A stretch of 64,000 nucleotides of DNA from Methanosarcina sp. 2.H.T.1A.6 (GCF_000979455.1 NZ_JJOY01000042.1:1-64000); one strand, 5' to 3'. Shown: positions 17,339 through 27,222, numbered from the stretch's first letter. Translations and numbers: made by a program. The notes: generated by a model from the letters alone, not told the origin.

Positions 17339-18055
17339 TCATATTATTTTATCGAATAAGTCTACTACACTTTCCAGCCCGACAGCTTTTAATTGATCCG
17401 GAGAAACAACTGCAACGGTTGCCAGAAGAAAGACAAAAACAAGGGCGTAGACAAAACTTTTCAGTAAAAAAGAGCTGACTGAAAAACTCTTTTTGCGCTT
17501 GCTGTCATCAACTTCTTCTACGAGTCCTTCATATCTGACTTTTACACTTGACCAATCGGCACTATCTCTGTTTGATTTACCTGAAGGGTTTCCGTCTTCA
17601 GAATCCTGGTGCTTTCCGGAAGAGACATATTTGGACCAGTCAATAGTTTTAGATTCGGAAGGGGAATTGGATTGGCCAGAGTTCAGAGGATCACTGGAAG
17701 ATTTGAACGGAACATAGGAAATGGTAGTCGATCTAAAGGGAGATTTAGAGCCTGACGGTATATCGGGAATATCCGGACCCTGGGAGTCATGGGCAGATTC
17801 CTGGCTATTGGAATTCCCAGGAGTGGCAAAAACTTCAGTTGCCTTTTCTTCCGGGGGCAAAGACCTATCATATGCCGTTCTTTTTTGAGGGTCTTTGAGA
17901 GTTTCGTAAGCTTCCTTGATCTTTATGAACTTTTCATGGGCATCAGGGGACTTAGCTCTGTCCGGATGATATTTTTTTGCAAAATAGTGATACCTGTCTT
18001 CGACCTCCTCAGGGCTTGCACCTCTGGGAATATCGAACAACTGATAATAGTCCAC
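17339..18055 (-). CDS. J-domain protein with C-terminal membrane anchor
   Basis: Residues 2-66 are a canonical J domain: DYYQLFDIPRGASPEEVEDRYHY, the catalytic HPD in KYHPDRA (about residues 31-33), and KIKEAYETLKDPQKRTAYDR. There is no Gly/Phe region, zinc-finger domain or DnaJ C-terminal domain. A Ser/Pro-rich linker runs from about 70 to 185, and a hydrophobic segment (SFVYALVFVFLLATVAVV, about 203-220) near the C-terminus should anchor it, with the J domain in the cytoplasm. J domains stimulate Hsp70 ATPase. The GTG at 18055 is supported by GAGGGTGA 5-8 nt upstream. It lies 57 nt behind the Hsp70 gene on the same strand, and the two are probably a working pair. Confidence 0.9.
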   Translation of the reverse strand: MDYYQLFDIPRGASPEEVEDRYHYFAKKYHPDRAKSPDAHEKFIKIKEAYETLKDPQKRTAYDRSLPPEEKATEVFATPGNSNSQESAHDSQGPDIPDIPSGSKSPFRSTTISYVPFKSSSDPLNSGQSNSPSESKTIDWSKYVSSGKHQDSEDGNPSGKSNRDSADWSSVKVRYEGLVEEVDDSKRKKSFSVSSFLLKSFVYALVFVFLLATVAVVSPDQLKAVGLESVVDLFDKII

Positions 18056-18112
18056 TGCTTTTCACCCTCTGAACCTGTATATCTATTATTGAGCCGTTAA
18101 TCGATTAAGCAA

Positions 18113-19567
18113 TTAATCATTGAGACCTTCTGGCCTTTCTATAGTAACACTTCGCGTGATTCCGGTCCCAAGGTCTTTGGCTGTAGCATTTATTAATCCG
18201 TTAGCGTCAATGTCAAAAGTAACCTCTATACGCGGGATGCCTTTTGGGGCAGAGGGAATATTATCGAGAACAAGCATTCCTAAGGTAACGTTTTTTGATG
18301 CAGCTCGCTCTTCTCCCTGGAGGATTTTCCCTCTCACGACCCTCTGATTGTCGTAATGGGTGGTAAAGATTTTACTATTTCTTGTGGGAATTGTTGTATT
18401 CCTTGGAATTACTGGCGCCATCAAATCTCCCACGGTTTCAAACCCGAGTGTAAGAGAGGTTACGTCAAGAAGCACAAGATTGCCTGCGTCAACCTCTTCC
18501 CTGGGAGATTTAAGATATTCATTTCCAAGGATCCCTGCCTGAACAGCAGCCCCCATTGCTACCACTTCGTCTGGGTTAATGTTCTGAAGAGCCTTTTTTC
18601 CCATGAACTCTTCTACAGTTTTCACTACAGCAGGTATTCTGGTAGAACCTCCTACAAAAATAACTTCATCAATTTCTACAGGAGAAAGCTTTCCATCCTG
18701 CAGGGTTTTTTCCATAATTGATAAAGTTTTCTTAACAAGGTCCTCAGTCATCATGTCGAATTGGTCTCTTGTTATATCTATATCCAGGGTTTTACTTTCA
18801 AAAATATAGGGCAGGTTAACATTTGCAGTTGTGAGGGCGGACAGGTCAATCTTACAGCGTTCTGCAGCCTCCTTAACGCGCTGCATCGACTGTGGCATAT
18901 CTGAAAGGTCTTTGCCTTCAGCCTTCTGGAACTCGGCAAGTAGATGTTCAACAATCCGCCTGTCGAAATCATCGCCGCCAAGTTCGGTGTCCCCGCTGGT
19001 AGCCAGTACTTCGAAAATTCCGTTTTTAATCTTAAGAATTGAAACATCAAAAGTACCGCCCCCCAGGTCGTAAACCAGAATTTTCCGATTATCCATCCCA
19101 TCGGTTAAACCGTAAGCGAGCGCAGCTGCAGTAGGTTCATTTATGACTCTAAGTACTTCCAGACCTGCAAGTTCACCTGCCTTTTTTGTTGCAAAGCGTT
19201 GAGAATCGTTAAAATAAGCAGGGACAGTAATTACCGCTTTTTCAACGGCATCCCCTAAGTATTTCTCTGCATCATGTTTTAGTTTTTGAAGGATCTTTGC
19301 GGAGATTCCATGAGGAGTATATTTTTCATTATTCAGTGACACCCTGTAGTCGGGTTTCCCCATATTCCTCTTTATGGATTGGACAGTATTCTCATGGTTG
19401 GAAATCATCTGCCTTTTTGCAAGATCTCCTACAAGTAACTCATTCTTCTTTGAAAAACCTACAACTGAAGGCGTAAGCCTTTTTCCTTCGGAATTGGTAA
19501 TGACCCTGGGTTCACCAAGCTCAATTATCGCCATACAAGAATTGGTGGTTCCCAGGTCGATACCCAG
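18113..19567 (-). CDS. Hsp70 (DnaK-like) lacking the C-terminal lid; start codon non-standard
   Basis: The protein has a full nucleotide-binding domain: GIDLGTTNSC at the extreme N-terminus, VPAYFNDSQR, NEPTAAALAYGL, VYDLGGGTFDVSIL and VGGSTRIPAV. It is followed by the substrate-binding beta domain up to IERPEGLND, then a stop. DnaK homologues continue for 100 or more residues as the helical lid, which is absent here. No ATG, GTG or TTG occurs in frame between the upstream stop near 19670 and the ATG at 19534, which lies after the phosphate-loop motif. I place the start at CTG 19567 because GAGG lies 7 nt upstream and a TATA box at 19608-19617 predicts transcription starting near 19587. ATC at 19582 is an alternative. 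The J-protein gene follows. Confidence 0.85.
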   Translation of the reverse strand: MGIDLGTTNSCMAIIELGEPRVITNSEGKRLTPSVVGFSKKNELLVGDLAKRQMISNHENTVQSIKRNMGKPDYRVSLNNEKYTPHGISAKILQKLKHDAEKYLGDAVEKAVITVPAYFNDSQRFATKKAGELAGLEVLRVINEPTAAALAYGLTDGMDNRKILVYDLGGGTFDVSILKIKNGIFEVLATSGDTELGGDDFDRRIVEHLLAEFQKAEGKDLSDMPQSMQRVKEAAERCKIDLSALTTANVNLPYIFESKTLDIDITRDQFDMMTEDLVKKTLSIMEKTLQDGKLSPVEIDEVIFVGGSTRIPAVVKTVEEFMGKKALQNINPDEVVAMGAAVQAGILGNEYLKSPREEVDAGNLVLLDVTSLTLGFETVGDLMAPVIPRNTTIPTRNSKIFTTHYDNQRVVRGKILQGEERAASKNVTLGMLVLDNIPSAPKGIPRIEVTFDIDANGLINATAKDLGTGITRSVTIERPEGLND

Positions 19568-19607
19568 TACTTTTCCTCTGATATTTGCCGTTGGCGCGCC
19601 CCCAAAA

Positions 19608-19617
19608 ATTATATAAT
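19608..19617 (-). promoter_or_regulatory. Probable TATA box of the Hsp70/J-protein operon
   Basis: ATTATATAAT lies about 45 nt upstream of the proposed start codon. Archaeal initiation about 25 nt downstream would begin the transcript near 19587, leaving only the non-standard codons discussed for the Hsp70 start. Confidence 0.5.
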
Positions 19618-20133
19618 GTGTTCCAGAGATATTAAGTTTTTTAATAATGTGATGAGTATATATAGTGAATTAAATTGCGGATATTGAGCAAACATAAAAT
19701 ATAATATTTACTTAGGTATAAAACATTCTTCTTGAGATTTTTTATTAATACAAAGGAAATCAGATTAAAAAAAGTTTTCGCTGGAGAAAAATAATCTAGC
19801 GTCAAAATCTTAACCAATTTCAAAGAAAATGTAAAGCATGAAGACTAACAACATAAGTCACAAAACCATAGAAAACGGAGAAGTAGGCACATTTTCCACA
19901 TCAGCCAATATGTTTTACAGTTGCCGAAAAGAACATATGATTAATTGGAATTAAATATTTACATTTGGAATTGAAGATGAAAAATAATTAGTAAGTAATG
20001 AGATATAACAAGTAAAAATATTATGTAAGAAAGAGGGAGTAAGATTATATAGTAGTTGATTCCCTAAATTTGAGGGAAAGGCATGGAAGAGAGCATATTT
20101 ATTGAGAGAGTTATACATTAAGTACATTCTCAT

Positions 20134-20236
20134 GATACCTTGCTAAATTATGATGCCTTGCTAAGTTATGATACTTGCTAAGTTATGATACTTGTTAAGT
20201 TATGATACTTGTTAAGTTATGATACTTGCTAAAATT
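20134..20236. repeat. About six tandem 17-18-nt units
   Basis: GATACTTG(C/T)TAAGTTAT units (17 nt, the first two 18 nt) run from 20134 to 20236 with small variations between copies. Confidence 0.9.
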
Positions 20237-20668
20237 GCCTGACAGCTTAATGTGATAACTTAAACATGACAGCTTTAATTACCTGAGAATGGTCAGTATC
20301 ACCTGATACTTCTGTGCCAGGATACAGGTTACTTTTGCCTGTTTTAACCTGAAATTAACAAGAGAAAAGATTACTGTTTTCGTATTCCAGGTAGAGAAAT
20401 GAATATATCTTTGCCCCCGTTTATTTGTCCTTATTTGTTTTTATCATTTGTTTTTCCGCGTAATTGCCAGGTAATTTTCCAGATAATTTTCCGGGTTATT
20501 TGCTCCGGTTATTCTGGAAAAAGATTGACTACTAAAGTATAGATTGAGTCTTTTTAATCTGGTCTTTTCTGTTAAAGAAATCCGGTATAAAACGAGTTCA
20601 TCACAGGCTGTTTTTTAAAGGAAACAAATACCAAAGTACACTTATTACAGAGAGACCTGCGGGATGAG

Positions 20669-20676
20669 TTTATATA
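20669..20676 (+). promoter_or_regulatory. Probable TATA box of the thermosome gene
   Basis: TTTATATA lies 74-81 nt upstream of the ATG, which predicts a leader of about 50 nt. Confidence 0.5.
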
Positions 20677-20749
20677 GAAGTACAAACATGTAAAATGCGA
20701 TTTTAATTCCATAGCTATTCCAAATTCACACTAATGGAGGATTTAAATC

Positions 20750-22408
20750 ATGGCAGGACAGCCAATATTCATTTTGAAAGAAGGAAGTAAGAGAACAAGA
20801 GGCAGGGATGCCCAGAGTAACAACATTATGGCCGCAAAGGCAGTAGCCGAAGCAGTCAGAACAACCCTCGGTCCCAAAGGTATGGACAAAATGCTTGTGG
20901 ACGCAATGGGTGATGTGGTCATCACAAACGACGGGGCAACCATTCTCAAAGAGATGGACATCGAGCACCCTGCAGCAAAGATGGTGGTAGAAGTATCCAA
21001 GACCCAAGACGATGAAGTGGGAGACGGAACCACCAGTGCAGCAGTAGTCGCAGGGGAACTCTTAAAGAAAGCTGAGGACTTAATCGAACAGGAAATTCAC
21101 CCGACAATCATTGCATCCGGATACAGGCTGGCAGCCGAAAAAGCTGTTGAAGTCCTTAACTCCCTGGCAATGAATGTAGATATGTCTAACCATGACCTGC
21201 TGGTCAGCATCGCGGAAACCGCCATGACCGGAAAAGGTGCAGAGGCCTCCAAGAGACTCCTCTCCGAAATTGCCGTGGACGCTGTCACAAGCGTTGTGGA
21301 CACAAACGAAAAGAAGAGGACAGTGGACAGGGACAACATCAGCGTTGTCAAGAAAGTAGGTGGCAGAGTCGAGGATTCCGAACTTATTAAGGGCATGATC
21401 ATTGACAAGGAAAGAATCCACTCCAACATGCCTGAAAAAGTCAAGGATGCAAAGCTCCTCCTCCTTAACAGTGCAATCGAACTCAAAGACACTGAAGTAG
21501 ACGCCGAAATCTCAATAACTTCTCCTGACCAGCTCCAGTCCTTCCTTGACCAGGAAGAGCAGATGCTCAAGAAGATCGTCCAGAAGGTAATCGGCAGCGG
21601 TGCAAACGTTGTCTTCTGCCAGAAGGGCATTGAAGACCTTGCCCAGCACTACCTCGCAAAGGCAGGCATCTTTGCCATCCGCAGAGTCAAGAAGAGCGAC
21701 ATGGAAAAGCTCGCAAGGGCAACTGGCGGCAAACTCATCACCAACATGGATGAAGTCACCTCCGAAGACCTCGGATACGCAGGGCTCGTGGAAGAGAAGA
21801 AGGTTGGCGGCGACAACATGACCTTTGTCACAGGCTGCAACAACCCCAAGGCCGTAACCATCCTCCTGCGCGGCGGCACAGAACATGTAGTTGACAGCAT
21901 TGACAGCGCTCTCGAAGACGCTCTCCGCGTTGTAGGCGTTGCAATCGAAGACGAAAAGCTCGTTGCAGGCGGCGGCTCCCCTGAAGTTGAGGTTGCCCTC
22001 AGGCTCCAGGAATACGCAGCAACCCTCGAAGGAAGGGAACAGCTTGCTGTTAAGGCCTATGCCGAAGCCCTCGAAGTAATTCCCAGAACCCTTGCAGAAA
22101 ACGCAGGCCTCGACCCAATCGACATGCTCATGGAGCTGCGCTCCCAGCACGAGAAAGGCATGAAGACCGCAGGGCTTGATGTCTATGAAGGCAAGGTCGT
22201 TGACATGTGGAAGAACTTCGTAGTCGAACCCCTCAGAGTCAAGACCCAGGTCATCAACGCAGCCACAGAGTCTGCAGTCATGATCCTCAGGATCGACGAC
22301 ATCATAGCTTCTACCCGTGCAGCCCCTGGCCCTGAAGATATGGGCGGAATGCCCCCAGGAATGGGCGGAATGCCGGGAATGGGCGGAATGCCCCCAGGAA
22401 TGATGTAA
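20750..22408 (+). CDS. ths: Thermosome (group II chaperonin) subunit
   Basis: Thermosome subunits form the two-ring ATP-dependent folding chamber of archaea. Family motifs are unbroken: [14 protein letters not shown] (about residues 37-50), [31 protein letters not shown] (about 86-104), and [16 protein letters not shown] near 405. The C-terminus is a Gly-Met-rich tail ([12 protein letters not shown]-type repeats), typical of chaperonin subunits. The ATG at 20750 has GGAGGATTT 8-14 nt upstream. Methanosarcina carries several thermosome paralogues, and I cannot assign the subunit letter by eye. Codon use is strongly biased (GCAGCC, CTCGAC, AACAAC), as expected for a highly expressed gene. A terminator-like hairpin follows. 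Confidence 0.97.
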   Translation: MAGQPIFILKEGSKRTRGRDAQSNNIMAAKAVAEAVRTTLGPKGMDKMLVDAMGDVVITNDGATILKEMDIEHPAAKMVVEVSKTQDDEVGDGTTSAAVVAGELLKKAEDLIEQEIHPTIIASGYRLAAEKAVEVLNSLAMNVDMSNHDLLVSIAETAMTGKGAEASKRLLSEIAVDAVTSVVDTNEKKRTVDRDNISVVKKVGGRVEDSELIKGMIIDKERIHSNMPEKVKDAKLLLLNSAIELKDTEVDAEISITSPDQLQSFLDQEEQMLKKIVQKVIGSGANVVFCQKGIEDLAQHYLAKAGIFAIRRVKKSDMEKLARATGGKLITNMDEVTSEDLGYAGLVEEKKVGGDNMTFVTGCNNPKAVTILLRGGTEHVVDSIDSALEDALRVVGVAIEDEKLVAGGGSPEVEVALRLQEYAATLEGREQLAVKAYAEALEVIPRTLAENAGLDPIDMLMELRSQHEKGMKTAGLDVYEGKVVDMWKNFVVEPLRVKTQVINAATESAVMILRIDDIIASTRAAPGPEDMGGMPPGMGGMPGMGGMPPGMM

Positions 22409-22449
22409 ATTCCTGAAAAATAAGGTAAAACCGAAAAGTGATTGAATCC

Positions 22450-22484
22450 AAAAAAGGTGCAGTTTCTTTACTGCTCCTTTTTTA
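22450..22484 (+). terminator. Terminator-like hairpin after the thermosome gene
   Basis: AAAAAAGGTGCAG pairs with CTGCTCCTTTTTT around a TTTCTTTA loop, and the right arm runs into a T-run. It lies 42 nt after the stop. Confidence 0.7.
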
Positions 22485-22675
22485 AAGTTTAATCAGAAAA
22501 CATTTCAAGCCTGAAAGCCTGTTTTCCGGCCTCTCACCGGAAAATCCATGTGAATCTCCGTTCACTAATTCTCTTTCAGGCTTCTTTTCAGGTTTTTCGA
22601 ATAATCAGGCTATTTTTTCAACAAAAGTCATATAAACGAATTTATAAAATAATTTTTTGCAAATTAAATCATTTT

Positions 22676-23797
22676 TCAGCCTTTTTTAAGGCAGTTAAGG
22701 ATGTCATCAGCTTCATACTTTGTTTTGATTATCCGTGTCCTGCCTCGCTTGCCCTTGCCTGTAAAGTCAGCGTCCACATAGTTGAGAGTCTGAAGCCTGT
22801 TGACCATGCCGTAAAAACGGGTGTAGCCGAGCTGTGTCAACTCGTGGAAAGATTTATAGAGTTCTCCAGCCTTAACATCATCTGTCCTTGCTATCAGTTC
22901 AAGCAGCTGTTTTTCAGGGTCTGAGAGGAGGCTTATGCCCCTGCACAGGTGGAGAAGTTTGGAAGCCTCGTAGGCTTTTTCCACATCTTCTGATAAGATC
23001 ATGCGGCTTCCCCTGCGCTCAGCGTTGAACCCTGAACGTCTTAGAAGATCGATTCCAACCCTCAGATCTCCTGTTTTTTCCACATATGAGACAACAAGCT
23101 CCAGTACTTCTTCAGAGATTACTTTCGGGTAAAAGCCGTACCTGACCCTATCCTTAAGGATGTCCAGAATCTCTGCCTTCCCATACCTTGGAGAGGATAT
23201 TTCTTCAGGCAGGAAAACAGAGTTAACCCTTGCATCCAGGCAATAAAGGTCAGATGCATCGTTTACGATCCCGATAACCCCTATCTTTGCTCCGGGATAC
23301 TGCTCGTGAGCCCTTAGCAGGGAATACATCACTTCGTTGGCGTGTCCCTCACAGCAGAGATAATTAAGGTCATCCAGCGCCACAATCAACACTTTTTCAG
23401 AAGAAATCAGGAAATTTACAACGTTTTCAAAGAGTTTCCGAAAAGCAATCCCGGAATTCGGAGGAGAGATCCCGAACAGTTGCCTGTAAATCCTGGAAAT
23501 TACGGCAAAACGTGTGGAATCAATCTGGCAGTTGACCTTTACAGCCACAACACCCGGAGCATGAGCCTCAACTTCTCTGAAAACCTTCATAACAGCACTG
23601 GTCTTCCCTGTTCCTGGAGGACCGACCAGCAAACAATTTAAAGGCCGCATGCCGCGCAGGGCCGGTCTGAGCGCAAACCTGAGCGCATTTAACTGTGAAT
23701 CCCTGTGGGGAAAATATTCTGGGAGATAATCCGGCTCAAGTACCGAGAGGTCCTTAAATAGGGTTTCGTCCCAGAGTAGTATATCGTTGCCTGTCAA
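22676..23797 (-). CDS. cdc6: Orc1/Cdc6-type replication initiator
   Basis: This AAA+ ATPase binds replication origins and loads MCM. The Walker A motif GPPGTGKTSAV is followed by a Walker B-like VLIVALDDLNYL, then sensor regions and a C-terminal winged helix (about residues 290-370, with ELTQLGYTRFYGMVNRLQTL). The chosen start is the TTG at 23797 (MTGNDILLWDETLFKD), with AAGGAG 9 nt upstream. It removes 63 residues without family character that an ATG at 23986 would add, and gives the usual archaeal N-terminus before LLWDETLF and the HRDSQL box. The Walker B has Asp-Asp where Asp-Glu is usual. The 640-bp AT-rich region upstream could include an origin, but no origin box is clearly visible. 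Confidence 0.9.
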   Translation of the reverse strand: MTGNDILLWDETLFKDLSVLEPDYLPEYFPHRDSQLNALRFALRPALRGMRPLNCLLVGPPGTGKTSAVMKVFREVEAHAPGVVAVKVNCQIDSTRFAVISRIYRQLFGISPPNSGIAFRKLFENVVNFLISSEKVLIVALDDLNYLCCEGHANEVMYSLLRAHEQYPGAKIGVIGIVNDASDLYCLDARVNSVFLPEEISSPRYGKAEILDILKDRVRYGFYPKVISEEVLELVVSYVEKTGDLRVGIDLLRRSGFNAERRGSRMILSEDVEKAYEASKLLHLCRGISLLSDPEKQLLELIARTDDVKAGELYKSFHELTQLGYTRFYGMVNRLQTLNYVDADFTGKGKRGRTRIIKTKYEADDILNCLKKG

Positions 23798-24441
23798 GGA
23801 AACTTGCTCCTTTGTTATTGATATATCCTTTATAATGTATCCTTTTGCTACTGGATTTTTGTAACTGAATCCTTGCAATTGCCGGATACTACTGATTGAG
23901 GGCTGGCCTGTAAAAGTATGTTTGAATGGCTGGATCTCAAGAGATTGCAGTGCAATTAAATAATGTGAGTTCCACAGTTTGAACACAGGTTTTAAAAGGT
24001 CAAACTCCCTGTTTAATATAAATAAGTAAAATTTTTGGTAAATATATCTATTGCTCTGTTTAAATTTTTAATAAATATGTATTATTACGTTTTAGCTTTT
24101 TTGAATTTTTACTGGATTAATAACTATTTTTGAACCATTATTTTGTAGTTTGAGTAATCATCCAGGAAAATTAATAATCCAGTAATATAGCAACCAATCT
24201 CCGGGTAAAGAAAAAACTTATGATTTAACCCTGTTGACGGTAGTTAAGATACTTTATAAATAATTAATAGAATATTAATTAAAGAATCATTAGAGAATAA
24301 TTAAAAATATCATAGATTCCTGAGTATCTATTTGAAGATTGGCGACATATTTGAAGAATGAGTACATATACACTCAGCATTCACAGTTGAAGAATAAGTA
24401 CATATATACTCAGTATTCACAGCAGGGTGGGGAGAATTAAT
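23798..24441. other. AT-rich divergent intergenic region with a 36-bp repeat
   Basis: This lies between the divergent cdc6 and CYTH/CHAD genes. It is very AT-rich and includes two adjacent 36-bp repeats at its right end. Its position next to a replication initiator gene makes it a place to look for an origin, but I see no clear G-rich origin recognition boxes. Confidence 0.4.
24351..24422. repeat. Two adjacent 36-bp direct repeats upstream of the CYTH/CHAD gene
   Basis: Copies at 24351-24386 and 24387-24422 share TTGAAGAAT(G/A)AGTACATATA, (C/T)ACTCAG and (C/T)ATTCACAG, differing at three positions. They end 19 nt before the start codon, so promoter elements may have been duplicated. Confidence 0.9.
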
Positions 24442-27126
24442 ATGGAAATTGAGTCAAAATTTTTGGTACCGGAAGAGACAGATTTTAAAGCGCTTGAAAA
24501 TCTCTCCAGGCTTGCATCTTATACTATTTCTGAAGCTAAGATCCAGATAATTGAGGACACTTTTCTTGATACTGAAAATAAAGACATTATGGCTGCCGGG
24601 TATTACTTGAGAGTAAGAAAAGCTGCCGGAGAAAAAGGGAAATGGGTGACAATCAAAAGTCTGGGAGGTTTTGAAGGCGGGACCCACAGAAGAGAAGAAT
24701 ATGTAAGTTTCCTGCCTGAAGGGCTTTCCGTGCTTGAATGCCCCGCTCTCCGGATCAGAAATATGATTTTTGAGTTTACCTCAGGGCTTGACCTGTCTCC
24801 ACTTATTACTCTCAAACAGAAAAGGACAATTCGCAAGTTAAATCTTGAAGAAAAACAGGTAGCTGAACTCTATCTGGACAGGGTAAATCTCAAAAGCGAA
24901 AGCAGGAAAAAACTCTACAATGAGTTTGAGGTGGAACTTAAAAGCGGTGGGACTGTTGATGACCTTGAGACTATCCGGGATTTCCTGCTCAGTCATTACA
25001 GCCTTGTAGAGAGCCCTTTTTCCAAGTTTGAAAGAGCCTATATTTTCAGGGAAAACCTTCCGGAAAAAACCTTCCTGAACTTGAAAGAAAGAGCTGTCTG
25101 CGCACAGCTTGCAGGTCACAAAAACATATACGGAAAGCAAGCCAAGATTCTTCTATTAATTGACAGGGGCAGTAATCCTGCAGAACTCAGCCTTCTACTT
25201 AAAGTCCCGGAACCGGAAATAGAAGCTCTGCTCTCGCGGTTTGAAAAAGAAGGGCTTCTAGTCTTTCCTTTTACAGGAACTAAAGAAAAAACCCCTGGAA
25301 AAAGCCTGGCATTTCATTTCCAGTCCGGAAGAGGGGAACCCCATAAAGGCTGGAGTGAGATGGGCATTGAGGAATGGACCCCTGAAGCCCTTATGGAACT
25401 GTATGGAGTTAACAGAGAAAGAGCAGAAAATATCAGGGCAGGGACCCTCGCCCTCTTTGACGGACTTTCTGCTTATCACGGGCTCGGAAAGGAGGAAAAG
25501 GAACTGCTCGGCCTTGCAGCCCTCCTGCAGGATATCGGAAGTTCAGTATACAGAGGAGAAGAAGCCATAATGAGCAGAGAAATTCTCCTTACCCATCCGA
25601 TTAAAGGACTGAAACCAAATGACCTGCAAATGCTTGCCCTTATCATGGAGCTTCAGAACCCCGAAATAAGTGAAAAAAAGCTTTCTGTAGTCCTTGAAGA
25701 AGAGAATACAGGTCTTTCTCCGGCTTTTCAGAATAAAGCCCTCATTCTTGCAGCTTTTCTCCGGATTGCAAACCTTTCCGACAAAGGAGCTCAGGGGTTT
25801 CTGCCCTCCAGGTTCAGGCAACTTGAGGGAACTGTCGAAATAGAACTGCTGGGACCTGATGCAGAAAAAACTGCAAAAAAGGCGGAAAAAAGAAGCGAAC
25901 TCTGGGAATATCTCTTCAGCACCAAACTCCGATTTACGAAGGCAAGGGAACCTCTTGAATCCGGAGACTTAGAAAGAGCCCTGGAAATAGCCTCGGGAAG
26001 AGCCTCAGAAAAAAAACCACGAGAAGAGAGAGAAGAAGCTGAAGAAGAAGCTGAAGAAAAAGGAGGAAAAAAACGCCGGGGGAAAGTTGAGGACAAAACT
26101 GAAAAAAGAATTGAGAAGAAAAAAAGAAAAGAAACTCAGAAATTCACGGTCAGCCCGGAAGATTCCATGGCCTTTGTTGCGCACAGGATCTTTACATACC
26201 AGTTCTCCCAGATGCTAGCCCATGAAAAGGGAACCCGAAAAGGAGAAGACATCGAAGAGCTGCATGACATGCGCGTTGCGGTCCGCAGGATGAGGGCAGC
26301 AACAATAGTCTTTGATGAATACCTTGACTCCGAAAAACTGGAGCCTCACCTTAAAGGGCTCAAGAGAACACTTGGTGCCATGGGAGGAGTCCGGGATCTG
26401 GACGTTTTCCGGGAAAAAGCAGAAACTTACCTGAAAACCCTACCTTCCGGGCGTGAACATGACCTTGACCCTCTTTTTCTTACACTTGCGGAGGAGAGAG
26501 AAAAAGCCAGGGAAGATATGCTCGATTACCTTGACAGTGAAAAGTACAGCCGTTTTAAGAAAGACTTTTCGGACTTTCTGGACTTTCCGGAAAGCTGGGC
26601 TCTCCCCACAACTACGGAGAAACATGACTCTCTGCCGCACCGGGTAAAGGATGTACTTCCTTCGATCCTCTATGCCCGTTTAGCCGACATAAGTGCCTAC
26701 TCCGAATGGGTGGAGGGACCCTATGTTTCGGTTGAGAGGCTGCACAGGCTCAGGATTGCTGCCAAAGGGCTGCGTTATACTTTAGAGTTCTTTGAGGGCG
26801 TACTCGGGAAAGAAGTTGAGACCTTAATAAAAGATTTCAAAGTTTTGCAGGACCACCTTGGAGACCTGCATGATGCAGCAGTTGCAACCGGAATGCTGGA
26901 ATCTTACCTGAAGACCGGGACCTGGGGCCCTTCAGAAAGTGAAAAGGCATCGAGTGAAATGCAGATTTCCGAAAGCCCTGGTGGAGTGGAAGCTTACCTT
27001 GCTTACAGGGAGGAAGAACTGTTAGCCCTGCTCAACACTTTTCCTGATGCCTGGGAAAAAATCCGGACCGAAGAGTTTAGGAAGAGAATTGAAAGTGCAG
27101 TCAGAAACCTGTATGAAGGCCTCTGA
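24442..27126 (+). CDS. CYTH - HD-like - CHAD fusion protein (polyphosphate-associated)
   Basis: Residues 1-200 form a CYTH domain: the signature ExExK is MEIESK at the very N-terminus, followed by YLRVRKA and TLKQKRTIRK. CYTH enzymes act on triphosphate groups. Residues about 205-265 resemble a small winged helix. About 315-490 resemble the C-terminal HD domain of Ppx/GppA phosphatases, but the HD pair reads QD (LLQDIGSSVY). A charged Glu/Lys linker (about 515-565) leads to a CHAD domain (about 570-890) with ELHDMRVAVRRMRAA and RLHRLRIAAKGLRYTLEFF. CHAD binds polyphosphate. The ATG at 24442 is preferred because it gives ExExK and has GGTGGGGAG upstream. The gene converges on ppx and ppk. Confidence 0.88.
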   Translation: MEIESKFLVPEETDFKALENLSRLASYTISEAKIQIIEDTFLDTENKDIMAAGYYLRVRKAAGEKGKWVTIKSLGGFEGGTHRREEYVSFLPEGLSVLECPALRIRNMIFEFTSGLDLSPLITLKQKRTIRKLNLEEKQVAELYLDRVNLKSESRKKLYNEFEVELKSGGTVDDLETIRDFLLSHYSLVESPFSKFERAYIFRENLPEKTFLNLKERAVCAQLAGHKNIYGKQAKILLLIDRGSNPAELSLLLKVPEPEIEALLSRFEKEGLLVFPFTGTKEKTPGKSLAFHFQSGRGEPHKGWSEMGIEEWTPEALMELYGVNRERAENIRAGTLALFDGLSAYHGLGKEEKELLGLAALLQDIGSSVYRGEEAIMSREILLTHPIKGLKPNDLQMLALIMELQNPEISEKKLSVVLEEENTGLSPAFQNKALILAAFLRIANLSDKGAQGFLPSRFRQLEGTVEIELLGPDAEKTAKKAEKRSELWEYLFSTKLRFTKAREPLESGDLERALEIASGRASEKKPREEREEAEEEAEEKGGKKRRGKVEDKTEKRIEKKKRKETQKFTVSPEDSMAFVAHRIFTYQFSQMLAHEKGTRKGEDIEELHDMRVAVRRMRAATIVFDEYLDSEKLEPHLKGLKRTLGAMGGVRDLDVFREKAETYLKTLPSGREHDLDPLFLTLAEEREKAREDMLDYLDSEKYSRFKKDFSDFLDFPESWALPTTTEKHDSLPHRVKDVLPSILYARLADISAYSEWVEGPYVSVERLHRLRIAAKGLRYTLEFFEGVLGKEVETLIKDFKVLQDHLGDLHDAAVATGMLESYLKTGTWGPSESEKASSEMQISESPGGVEAYLAYREEELLALLNTFPDAWEKIRTEEFRKRIESAVRNLYEGL

Positions 27127-27222
27127 AGGATTTCAATTAACTTTTAAAAACCAGTTTAAATTGGAAAAATTCAATTTTTGAAAAGGCTCCACTTTTGAGG
27201 AAATTCTGTTCCTGAATAAGCT

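Larger units (their letters stand above)
19618..20749. other. 1.1-kb AT-rich intergenic region between divergent chaperone genes
   Basis: It separates the Hsp70 operon from the thermosome gene. No ORF here has a ribosome site. It holds a six-copy repeat tract (20134-20236) and a run of related TT(A/T)CCnGnTAATTTTCC-like words near 20460-20515. The thermosome promoter is at its right end. Confidence 0.5.

Noticed and set aside
19641-20133. Short minus-strand frames between Hsp70 and thermosome genes
   Set aside because: AT-rich random frames of about 60 residues without ribosome sites.
23798-23986. 63-residue N-terminal extension of Cdc6 from an ATG at 23986
   Set aside because: The extension has no family similarity, while the TTG at 23797 has a ribosome site and starts just before the conserved region.
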